From the NCBI RefSeq assembly GCF_003182595.1, contig NZ_PDNZ01000014.1:1-20693 (forward strand): a DNA stretch of 20,693 bases. Reading direction: 5' to 3'. Each line of letters starts with the position of its first letter. Within the stretch, counting starts at the first letter, position 1. The notes beneath the pieces are model-generated. The model saw only the letters and a program-made list of their open reading frames with translations, was not told where the DNA came from and did no database searches. This document shows positions 1 through 7,396 of this stretch, piece after piece. A program made the translations under genes and the position numbers. Origin of the DNA: Prosthecochloris marina (GTDB taxonomy: Bacteria; Bacteroidota; Chlorobiia; Chlorobiales; Chlorobiaceae).

Positions 1-683
1 TCGATCGTGAGTGGATCACTTGCGGGTCCCTCGTTGCCCGCTTCGTCGGTCAGGGTGTAGGTGAAATCGTACGTACCGTCGCCCAGCGGTGTATCGGGCG
101 TCAGCGTACCTGTGACGGGATCGTACGTCGCCGGGACTTCCACTCCATCCACATACAGCGTCGGATTGTCGCTCAGGCCCGGACCGATGTTGATACCCGG
201 CGTCGTGTCGTCGGTCACCGGTTCCGTGCTCGTTGCACTCTGCACCGGACCGGCGTTATCGGCGTAATCGGCCGGTGCCGTCGGCTTTGACGACGACCCC
301 GAATCATCATCACTATCCACGGCAAGCGCAATACCACCGGCACCTAATACACCTCCAAGCAAAAGCAGACCCGAAGGGTCATCATCCTCTTCCACGGTAT
401 ACCAACCGTTTTCTAAAGAAACTTCCCCCGTGACGGTAGCATCCAGCGCGATATCAAGTACAACCCTGCCCTGGTACTCCACAACCAAACGGCCATCACG
501 AATTTCGATGTGTGCATTCGATGGAGTCAGGCGCGTACCATCGACAATGATGATGAAGCCCTGACCCGAAAGTTCTGCGAAATTGTCAGCAAAGGTTTCG
601 ACGCTGATCTGCCCGGACTGTTTTCCTTCGGATTGCCGATACTGGACTTTGACGTCAGGTGACTGATGAAGAATCCTAGCCAT
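1..683 (-). CDS. Large Ig-repeat adhesin with BapA-like N-terminus (partial, 5' end only)
   Basis: The frame opens at ATG 683 and stays open to the left edge, giving at least 227 residues with no stop, so the C-terminal part is missing. Residues 1-100 form a beta-rich, non-repetitive head without a classical signal peptide. A glycine-rich hydrophobic stretch follows (about 105-122, GLLLLGGVLGAGG), then an acidic Asp/Ser linker (123-132). From about residue 150 an Ig-like repeat begins: TEPVTDDTTPGI, then LYVDGVEVPATYDP, LGDGTYDFTYT and LTDEAGNEGPASDPL. This layout is typical of very large type I-secreted surface adhesins of the BapA/LapA kind, which carry tens of such repeats. I infer secretion by a type I system and a role in attachment or biofilm. 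There is no strong Shine-Dalgarno before 683, and no other in-frame ATG in the 37 bases upstream. I am confident of the class, not of the exact family. Confidence 0.8.
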   Translation of the reverse strand, partial: MARILHQSPDVKVQYRQSEGKQSGQISVETFADNFAELSGQGFIIIVDGTRLTPSNAHIEIRDGRLVVEYQGRVVLDIALDATVTGEVSLENGWYTVEEDDDPSGLLLLGGVLGAGGIALAVDSDDDSGSSSKPTAPADYADNAGPVQSATSTEPVTDDTTPGINIGPGLSDNPTLYVDGVEVPATYDPVTGTLTPDTPLGDGTYDFTYTLTDEAGNEGPASDPLTI

Positions 684-1547
684 GATGTATAAAGTATTAA
701 TGGTTAAACAAACCCACCATAATGTGGTTTTATTATAAAGTTTTTCGGGTGATTTTCCGAACAAAAATCTACATTAAGCACTTTGAAAATAACCAGTTGC
801 CAGGACACCTCGTGAGCACTCATTAACAACCCCAAAAATTGTGATTCTATCCCCAAAGAACTTCGCCATTATTCCGGCTGTAATTACTGCAAGAATTCTT
901 TTTGTGTCATGGCTGGCACAATTATCCACTGCATGCACTTTTCTCAGCATTAGTGATCCTTACCATTTTGCTCATTTTGAATGCCAGAAAGCCCCTGTTG
1001 TCGATGCTGTCGAACGTGACGAAAAAATGAAGGGCAAAGAACTTCGCGCATTGATAAAAGCAGAATGTCGATATTGATGCCACCAAGCCTGATGATTGGT
1101 GAATTCAGCGGCTACAGCGTGATACGTGAGGTTCACCCATTTATAGGACAGCTATTTGACAAAAATAAGTTTGCTCAGGCATCCTTTGGCACCCAACGTT
1201 TTTTGACATCGTAGCTATCTTGCAAATGGGAAGGGCCTCATCTTGAATCAGAGGAAATTTGCACAGGAATTTATGATTTGAAGTAGATCAGCGAGCTCAG
1301 GAAGTGAAAACCAACAAACCGAGGTGATAAGCAGCAATTCCTCACGATGAATGACAGCGACGTATAATAAACAACCTATCCGATAGCCAATTACAGGGAT
1401 TTTGTTTCATAAAAAACCGCTCAGACCGTCACCTAATAGGGAATTGAAAACAAAAAGACAAAGATAAATTCCAGGGCACCGGGCCGAAAAAAGCTTATCA
1501 TGGGCACAATGTTACCATTACAACGTTACAGGGAACATTAAAAGAAA
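684..1547. other. Long stretch without a recognisable gene
   Basis: These roughly 860 bases lie between the start of the adhesin and the 3' end of the A+T-rich methyltransferase. The left end (684-780) is A+T-rich and should carry the adhesin promoter on the minus strand. The only plus-strand frame of any length, 841-1077, starts with GTG, lacks a ribosome-binding site and encodes a 78-residue peptide I cannot assign. Translations of 1080-1400 are broken by stops in every frame I tried. There is no convincing terminator, tRNA or palindrome. A short direct repeat of GTTAC occurs at about 1511-1530, next to the methyltransferase stop. The stretch may hold eroded genes, which would fit recent insertion or deletion here. 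Confidence 0.5.
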
Positions 1548-2186
1548 TCACATTTTAGCAATCGCATAAACAGATTTCACTTTGTCACCAATCAAATCTA
1601 TATTTTTTATCTCAAATCCTATTTTACCGAGTAATTCTTCTAAATTGGACGTTGTCAAAACTCTCGACTCCTTTGGTGGTTTACCATATGTTCGAATGTA
1701 TCGATAGAGCATGCCCAGCTTCTGAAAGGACTTCATTCCTTGGATAGTAAAACTTACAATAATCATGCGTCCATCTTTTTTCAAAATACGTTTACATTCA
1801 TCAAGAGCTTTCTCTGGATTTGGGATTACATGCAACAAGTTAGCCATAAAAACAGTATCAAAACTGTTCTTATCAAATGAAAGATTCAGACAATCTTCTT
1901 GCTTCACTTGAATAAATTCATTGTCTTTGAACTTTTGTCTTGTAACCTCAACCATCTCGGCAGACCAATCAGTTGCTACAACTTTCTCAGAATTTGAAGC
2001 AATAATTTCCGTAAACACCCCATCTCCACATCCCAATTCAAGTGTTGTCCCAAGGTTCTTGTTTTCAGCTATTTGATATTTAAGAAACTCTATTTCCCTA
2101 TACCCTGCGACATAATTATTACGTTTCTCAAAATCACTTGCAAACCTTGACCAGAATGATTCTTTTTGTGACATATTCCTACTCAT
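1548..2186 (-). CDS. Class I SAM-dependent methyltransferase (UbiE/MenG-like fold), A+T-rich
   Basis: This 212-residue protein has a standard Rossmann methyltransferase core. Motif I is LELGCGDGVF at 49-58, the acidic motif II is VVATDWSAEMV, motif III is the QEDCLNLSF region, and DTVFMANLLHVIPNP with the following ILKKDGRMII strand completes the SAM fold. It resembles small type 11 methyltransferases; the substrate cannot be told from sequence. Base composition differs sharply from the neighbours: I counted 40 G+C in the 120 bases 1561-1680, against 35 of 60 in 3361-3420. ATG 2186 is the annotated start. ATG 2174 (residue 5) is an alternative, with AGG just ahead of it; neither has a strong ribosome-binding site. 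It lies 91 bases after the LCM-type methyltransferase, so it may be read from the same transcript or be a later arrival. Confidence 0.85.
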   Translation of the reverse strand: MSRNMSQKESFWSRFASDFEKRNNYVAGYREIEFLKYQIAENKNLGTTLELGCGDGVFTEIIASNSEKVVATDWSAEMVEVTRQKFKDNEFIQVKQEDCLNLSFDKNSFDTVFMANLLHVIPNPEKALDECKRILKKDGRMIIVSFTIQGMKSFQKLGMLYRYIRTYGKPPKESRVLTTSNLEELLGKIGFEIKNIDLIGDKVKSVYAIAKM

Positions 2187-2277
2187 TATGTTTTTATTTT
2201 CTTCATATCAATATTGAATTTTATACGGTGTTCCTGACGCATCGATCATAGAGCTGATCCATAGACATAGCGAAAGG

Positions 2278-3117
2278 TCAGGGCTTCGGAGAAGTGATTT
2301 CAAGCTGCACTATTCCGGAAGCAAGCCTGTTTGTCAGCCACTGAAAGGGCAAAAGATAGGAATAGGGACGCATCCGCTCGGGAAAAGGATCGGCGTAAGT
2401 CATTTGTCGCTTGATCCGTAAATGAGGATGAATATCGTTAAACCATTTATAGTCACCATAGTTCAGTGCCCACGGCATGAGCGGAACAGTGTATGTTTTA
2501 GTCACCTTCATCCCCTTGAGGCTTTTCCTGGAAAGCCAGACAGGAATAACGTCGAATATAATCTGACTTTCCCCAAAGTGTTCGGCAAGGCGATACAACA
2601 GATCCCTGACTTCACCTTCTTTAAAGTACATCAGAAGTCCCGCCATGACGATGAACACTTCCGATCCTTGTGGCATCTTTTTTATCCATAGATCATCGAG
2701 CGCCGAACAGGTTATCGTCTCTATCCTCTCTTCCGCAGGCAGAAACCGCTTGCGCACCTCGATGCTCTCGGGAAGGTCTACGGAAATCCAGCACAGCTTG
2801 CCGTTATCGACACGCCAGAACTGGGTATCCAATCCTTCACCAAGGGAAACAACCGTTCCTGCAGGCTTCTTCTGGAGCCATAGCTTCAATGCATCATCGA
2901 TAACACGAGCCCGAATCGCATGACCTGCATTGGGCTTTCCAAAGCTCCCCTCGAAATCATAGTCGATACGCTCGACCAGATCGGCGGACATGGGATCATC
3001 GATCAGACGATCCTTCCGTTTCTGTTCGGCAGCCCGATTCCAGAGTGGCCACAGCAGGGTTTCCGGCACTCCGTTCAGACTCACCCTTTCTTTTCCTATC
3101 CGTACGTTTATCCCCAT
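2278..3117 (-). CDS. Leucine carboxyl methyltransferase family (LCM/TcmP-like) SAM methyltransferase
   Basis: The 279-residue protein matches the LCM family (PF04072), which includes eukaryotic PP2A carboxyl methyltransferases and bacterial O-methyltransferases of secondary metabolism such as TcmP. Visible hallmarks are the early RARVIDDAL segment (69-77), the family-specific SAM loop VVSLGEGLDTQFWR (89-102), the acidic ISVDLPESIEVRKRFLP strand-turn (111-127), and VFIVMAGLLMYF, which corresponds to the family's 'aEGvlmYl' motif. GGAG at 3125-3128 sits 7 bases ahead of ATG 3117. Only 14 bases separate it from the stop of the permease-peptidase gene, so the two are almost certainly cotranscribed with the ABC ATPase. 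That suggests methylation of a substrate or product connected with the transporter. No target is known, and carboxyl methylation is only a family-based guess. Confidence 0.88.
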   Translation of the reverse strand: MGINVRIGKERVSLNGVPETLLWPLWNRAAEQKRKDRLIDDPMSADLVERIDYDFEGSFGKPNAGHAIRARVIDDALKLWLQKKPAGTVVSLGEGLDTQFWRVDNGKLCWISVDLPESIEVRKRFLPAEERIETITCSALDDLWIKKMPQGSEVFIVMAGLLMYFKEGEVRDLLYRLAEHFGESQIIFDVIPVWLSRKSLKGMKVTKTYTVPLMPWALNYGDYKWFNDIHPHLRIKRQMTYADPFPERMRPYSYLLPFQWLTNRLASGIVQLEITSPKP

Positions 3118-3131
3118 AGCTATACTCCATC

Positions 3132-6100
3132 TTATTTTTCAACGATCTCAAACATCATCCTCATTTTCTCATCGAGTGCAACTTCACTCTTCAGATACTC
3201 GTAAAAGTCCTTGAACACAAGCGGCTTGCCTTCCTGCATCGTAAACCACTCCCGAACTAAGTAGAGCAACCTCTTGTGCCCGATAGTCTCCGACACATGA
3301 TAAAGAGCGATAGCTCCTTTGTTTTCTTCCAAATAGTCTATACCATCGGCATAGAGAAGCGACGGTTCCGTGTTCGGTTCCGCTCCCCTGTCCTTGCCGT
3401 ACTTGCGCCTCTTTTTATCGAGAACAACCGCAACGCGTTCCTCACCGTCCCTCTGTTCGAGAAAACCGAGGGCCAAGGCTTCAGGAAGTGCTGTCCAGAG
3501 CATTTCGGCGCCCTGAACGTCTGCCAAGAGACCGTTTTCCAGCACCCACTGGCGGAACAGTTCCCTCGTGACGGAAGCACGGATGAAACTGACAACATCG
3601 GCATTGTTTCGGTCTCCATACCACCCCTCTTTCTCCGAAATGGCAATTGTATTGGCAAAAGCGTAAAATGGATCCTGATAGAAAGGAATCTCCACTACTC
3701 GTAGCTCTGAATAGGGGTAGGCACCGAGATGACTTTCCAGATAGTTCATTCCTTCTTCGAGAGCCTCGCAGTACAAATCGATATTGTAACCGTGGTCCGC
3801 CTTGTAGAGCAGTGTAACCTCCGTTTCACCGACCGTCAGCGCCTCTTCGGCATAGTCGGCTGAACCGATGCACCAGTGAAGCGGCGAAGGTTTTTCAAGC
3901 TCGTAACGGAAGTAGTTGCGGCCGTTCTCCTCCCAGCGTTTTACCAGCATGCCCGGAGCGAACGTGGTCTGGGTAGCGGGCGTGCTGACGGTTATCGTCC
4001 CGCTCACAAGGGCGGCATCGGTTGCCAGATAATGTTTTACAAGCGAAACCGGATCGTCGACAGAATCCATACGTGAGTCGAGCATATCGAGGCCGTTTGC
4101 CTTGCGCTCGTTGTTTTCCTGAAGCTCCTTGCCCGAATCGTACCCGATCACCGGTACAAAACGCTCCATGAGCAGACCGTTGTAAGCCAGATCCGCACGC
4201 GGTTCGCCCTGGGATAGTCCAGGGTAGGACCTTCTGGAATCGATAATGAGCGTGCGGATGTCACCGGGTGCCATAACCTCGGGAAACGCATAGACCTCCA
4301 TGCCGAGCACCTTGTCGGCTTCCAGCCTTTCGAGTTCCCGTCCGTTCATGCTCAACGAGCTGATTTCCGTGAAATAATCGGCGTTGACGTAGAGCTTTTC
4401 GACCGGTTCGTTCGAAGGGTTGTCGAGCGTAAGCTCGGCCCTGCATTCCGCCGCTTGTTCTAGAGGATAAAGATCGAGCTGCAGATCCACGGCCGTTATA
4501 CGGGGAGAAGCCGAAAATTGCACCTCGCCGAACCGTTTTTCATACTCGGCGGCTTCAGTGTCCTCCTGGCCGCTGGGAACATAGTTACGTGTCGTATTGA
4601 CCTCGGCAATGAGAAACGACTGGAGAAAAAAGAACACTGCAAGACTTGCGAGAGAGATCGCGACCCCACCCCAGCCGAGCTCACCGTGAAGCGAAAACAC
4701 CCTTTTGAACACTCCTTTCTCCGAACCCCGGTTCCAGAAACGGATACCTGCCAGAAGAAATGATATGGCAAGGGAAAGCCAGAGCAGGAAATACCAGAAA
4801 GAAGCCTTCAAAAAGATTCCGTAACGATTCAACTCCGAAAAGTCGTCAAGTCCCGGAACCAGTGCATAACCGTAACGAATCTGCTCGATGATGCCGGTAT
4901 CGAATGAAATCGCGATGAAGATGAAGTATCCGACGCATACGACGTGCGTAAGAAAGCGGTTACCCGTCAATCCGGCGACAAAAAACACCAGCCCGATGTA
5001 AAGCACATACGTCAGCCAGCCGAACCTGAATCCCAGAAGATCGTAGGCGTAGACTTGCCAGTCGATTGCGAAAAAGCCCTGACCGACCTGTGCGACGATC
5101 CCGGAAGCAAACATCGTCAGTGAAATAATCAAGGCGACACCGCACATTGCGACAAATCTCGAAAGCAGCGTTACCCAGGAGGGAATTGGTGCCGCATCGG
5201 CAACCTGCCACAACCCGGTGGTCCTGTCCTTGAAGAAGAGCTCACCCGACCATATCATGAGCAGAATGATCATCAGAAAACCGGTATGCAGACGGGTCGT
5301 GGTCATACCGGACGTCAACGGTACCTGGGCACCGACATAGTAGACCGGGTTCCACAGAATCATGTAGAGGAAAAACATGACGGCGATCACCATGAGCACA
5401 ACCTTGAACGACACAGGACGCACGACATTGAGAAACTCGACCAGCGCGAAACGCCCCAGCTTCCGGAAATACTCCCCGATGGAAAAGACCCTTTTTACAT
5501 GTGGCACCGCAACATGGGTGAACGATGCGTCATGCGAGGCAACGACATCATCCTGCAGCGTTTTCCGGGCCGAACCGAACGCAGCCTGAATGAAGTTACG
5601 GAAGCTGAACCGGAAATAGCTGTATGTAAACGCAAGAAGTCCGATACCCACCCATAGCAGACGATTGAAAAGCAATCGCTCGTCAATTGGAAGAAAACCA
5701 ATGTTTTTCTCTGCCACCGACATACCGTCGACAATTTCCTTGGTATAGACAAAACCGAAAGGATCGAGGATCATGAGCGCGGTAATGTAAGGCGAGTTGC
5801 CGCTTACCGCCTCGGCGACAAGAAAGACCAGCACGAGCAAAAAAATTCCGATATAGGAGGCCGCCATGTTACGGAACCGGACGATGCAGAAGTAACTGAC
5901 CACTGTAAGCAGGAAAATATTGAGCACTCCGAAAAGCACGTAACCGTGCAAGAGCTGAAGCCAGGGTACCGGCCCGAACTTGTCGGCCGGTCCGAAACCG
6001 AGATACGGCATGATGATCATACCCACAACATAGGCGGCAACCAACAGGAGGTTAATTGCGTAAGCCCCGAAAAACCTGCCCAGGAAAAATCGCTTCTCAC

Positions 6101-6383
6101 TTACCGGAAACGTATAGAGAAACAGCGCCGTCCGCTGCTCGATATCACGATAGAGCGACATGCCGGTTATCATGGCGATGATGATCATGAGAATCATTCC
6201 GCCACCCGACAGACAGACGTAGAAGATTCCGGCCCCGTTGATCATGGCCTGATCGTGCACATAGAAATCGTACACCGCAAGAGCGTACCAGACGCCCTGG
6301 AAACACATCATCAGAAGAATGAGCCAGGTCAGCGGACTCGCGAAGCGAGTACGAAGCTCGAAAGGAAATATTTTACTTACCAT
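3132..6383 (-). CDS. ABC-2 type permease fused to a degenerate M1-aminopeptidase-like domain
   Basis: I choose ATG 6383 (1083 residues) because AGGAGT lies 7 bases upstream (6391-6396) and it falls 14 bases after the ATPase stop; a longer frame to 6509 would overlap the ATPase. Residues 1-270 hold six or so hydrophobic helices of an ABC-2 permease (YRDIEQRTALFLYTFPVSEKR is the typical cytoplasmic loop). A second permease module spans about 310-550, with the loop FFKDRTTGLWQVADAAPIPS. A further helix (about 570-592) precedes a C-terminal region that should be periplasmic and aligns with peptidase M1. That domain keeps NKGAIALY near 1021-1028, but where HExxH should be it reads RELFR (940-944), and the GAMEN exopeptidase site reads AFANT. 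Both zinc histidines are gone, so it is probably a non-catalytic binding domain. It pairs with the ATPase directly upstream. Confidence 0.9.
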   Translation of the reverse strand: MVSKIFPFELRTRFASPLTWLILLMMCFQGVWYALAVYDFYVHDQAMINGAGIFYVCLSGGGMILMIIIAMITGMSLYRDIEQRTALFLYTFPVSEKRFFLGRFFGAYAINLLLVAAYVVGMIIMPYLGFGPADKFGPVPWLQLLHGYVLFGVLNIFLLTVVSYFCIVRFRNMAASYIGIFLLVLVFLVAEAVSGNSPYITALMILDPFGFVYTKEIVDGMSVAEKNIGFLPIDERLLFNRLLWVGIGLLAFTYSYFRFSFRNFIQAAFGSARKTLQDDVVASHDASFTHVAVPHVKRVFSIGEYFRKLGRFALVEFLNVVRPVSFKVVLMVIAVMFFLYMILWNPVYYVGAQVPLTSGMTTTRLHTGFLMIILLMIWSGELFFKDRTTGLWQVADAAPIPSWVTLLSRFVAMCGVALIISLTMFASGIVAQVGQGFFAIDWQVYAYDLLGFRFGWLTYVLYIGLVFFVAGLTGNRFLTHVVCVGYFIFIAISFDTGIIEQIRYGYALVPGLDDFSELNRYGIFLKASFWYFLLWLSLAISFLLAGIRFWNRGSEKGVFKRVFSLHGELGWGGVAISLASLAVFFFLQSFLIAEVNTTRNYVPSGQEDTEAAEYEKRFGEVQFSASPRITAVDLQLDLYPLEQAAECRAELTLDNPSNEPVEKLYVNADYFTEISSLSMNGRELERLEADKVLGMEVYAFPEVMAPGDIRTLIIDSRRSYPGLSQGEPRADLAYNGLLMERFVPVIGYDSGKELQENNERKANGLDMLDSRMDSVDDPVSLVKHYLATDAALVSGTITVSTPATQTTFAPGMLVKRWEENGRNYFRYELEKPSPLHWCIGSADYAEEALTVGETEVTLLYKADHGYNIDLYCEALEEGMNYLESHLGAYPYSELRVVEIPFYQDPFYAFANTIAISEKEGWYGDRNNADVVSFIRASVTRELFRQWVLENGLLADVQGAEMLWTALPEALALGFLEQRDGEERVAVVLDKKRRKYGKDRGAEPNTEPSLLYADGIDYLEENKGAIALYHVSETIGHKRLLYLVREWFTMQEGKPLVFKDFYEYLKSEVALDEKMRMMFEIVEK

Positions 6384-6390
6384 GTCTGCT

Positions 6391-6396
6391 ACTCCT
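6391..6396 (-). promoter_or_regulatory. Ribosome-binding site that fixes the permease start
   Basis: AGGAGT on the minus strand, 7 bases before ATG 6383 and just after the ATPase stop codon (6398-6400). It decides for the shorter permease protein over the upstream extension into the ATPase gene. Confidence 0.75.
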
Positions 6397-6397
6397 G

Positions 6398-7303
6398 TTA
6401 CGCTGTTGCGGCCATAGCGGCTTTTTGAGGCTTTTCGTTGCGCGAAAGAATCTGGAAGTACACGTCCTCCAATGACGGCGCTTTCGACTCGAACCCGTCT
6501 CCGGGACATCCTTCCGCATCGACCGTTACCTGCAACTTGCCGAGATGGAAATGACTTGCGATAACCTTATACTCCCTGTCGTACTTCTCCAGATCTCTTT
6601 TGGCGATCTCTTTTATCCATAACCTGTCTTTCAGATGACGCTCCATTTCCGACGGCGCGCCTTCGAGCAGCACCCGGCCGTTACCCATGATCGCCATGTC
6701 ACTGCAGAGCGTGCTGACATCTTCGACGATATGGGTCGAAAGAATCACGACCGTGTTTTCACCGAGTTCCGACAGCAGATTGTAGAAACGGTTACGCTCA
6801 CGCGGATCGAGACCGGCTGTCGGTTCGTCGACGATGATGAGGCGGGGTTCGCCAAGAAGAGCCTGCGCTATGCCGAATCGCTGTTTCATGCCCCCGGAAT
6901 ATCCACCGAGCTTTTTTTTACGGTCCTCCCACAGATTCACTTTCTTCAAGAGCGCATCGACCTGCGCTTTCCGTTCAGACGCCTTAGCGATGCCTTTCAA
7001 ATCGGCAAGATGCAGCAGAAACTCCTCGGCCGTCAGGGAGGGATAGACGCCGAACTCCTGCGGCAGATAACCCAGTACCTTCCTCAAAGACACCGGATCG
7101 CGGGCAACATCGATACCGTCGAACACGACCGAACCTTCGTCGGCGTCCTGCAGAGTTGCGATCGTTCGCATCAAGGTGGACTTTCCCGCGCCGTTTTCTC
7201 CAAGAAGACCGAACATACCCTTGCCGATCGTCAGACTTACATTTTGCATCGCCTTGACACCATTGGGATAGGTTTTCGAAAGATTTTTTATCTCCAGTTT
7301 CAT
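6398..7303 (-). CDS. ABC transporter ATP-binding protein
   Basis: The 301-residue protein is a complete ABC-2 export-type ATPase. Walker A is GENGAGKST at 35-43, the Q-loop is YLPQEFGVYPSLTAEEFL (79-96), the signature is YSGGMKQRF (135-143), Walker B with its catalytic Glu is LIIVDEPTAGLDP (155-167), and the switch histidine is in STHIVED (H191). The C-terminal 80 residues are the usual extension of the CcmA/DrrA class. It energises the permease-peptidase encoded 14 bases downstream. Export or envelope handling is likely from the class, not uptake. The start has no good Shine-Dalgarno (only GTGA), but MKLEIKNLSKTYPNG is exactly where the family begins. The gene starts only about 20 bases after a terminator T-run, so its expression may depend on read-through. 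Confidence 0.95.
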   Translation of the reverse strand: MKLEIKNLSKTYPNGVKAMQNVSLTIGKGMFGLLGENGAGKSTLMRTIATLQDADEGSVVFDGIDVARDPVSLRKVLGYLPQEFGVYPSLTAEEFLLHLADLKGIAKASERKAQVDALLKKVNLWEDRKKKLGGYSGGMKQRFGIAQALLGEPRLIIVDEPTAGLDPRERNRFYNLLSELGENTVVILSTHIVEDVSTLCSDMAIMGNGRVLLEGAPSEMERHLKDRLWIKEIAKRDLEKYDREYKVIASHFHLGKLQVTVDAEGCPGDGFESKAPSLEDVYFQILSRNEKPQKAAMAATA

Positions 7304-7325
7304 CGTTTCACTGTTTAGAATTCAT

Positions 7326-7366
7326 AAAAAAGCCGTTCTCCCCGCCGCAAACAGGAAGCGGGGAGA
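7326..7366 (-). terminator. Rho-independent terminator after the TonB receptor gene
   Basis: On the minus strand TCTCCCCGC (7366-7358) pairs perfectly with GCGGGGAGA (7345-7337), a 9-bp G+C-rich stem with a 12-base loop. Five bases later comes TTTTTT (7331-7326). It lies 30 bases past the receptor stop and about 20 bases before the ABC ATPase start, so it both ends the receptor message and could act as an attenuator for the ABC operon. Confidence 0.75.
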
Positions 7367-7396
7367 TATAGCTATCCAGCCGCACACAGGCGGATC

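Noticed and set aside
841..1077. 78-residue plus-strand frame starting with GTG
   Set aside because: No ribosome-binding site, no recognised family and unusual composition; most likely chance or a fragment.
6384..6509. N-terminal extension of the permease into the ATPase gene
   Set aside because: The added Arg-rich residues do not fit the family, and a good ribosome-binding site precedes ATG 6383.
6635..7318. 227-residue plus-strand frame
   Set aside because: It is antisense to the ABC ATPase, whose motifs are complete; the peptide has no recognisable fold.
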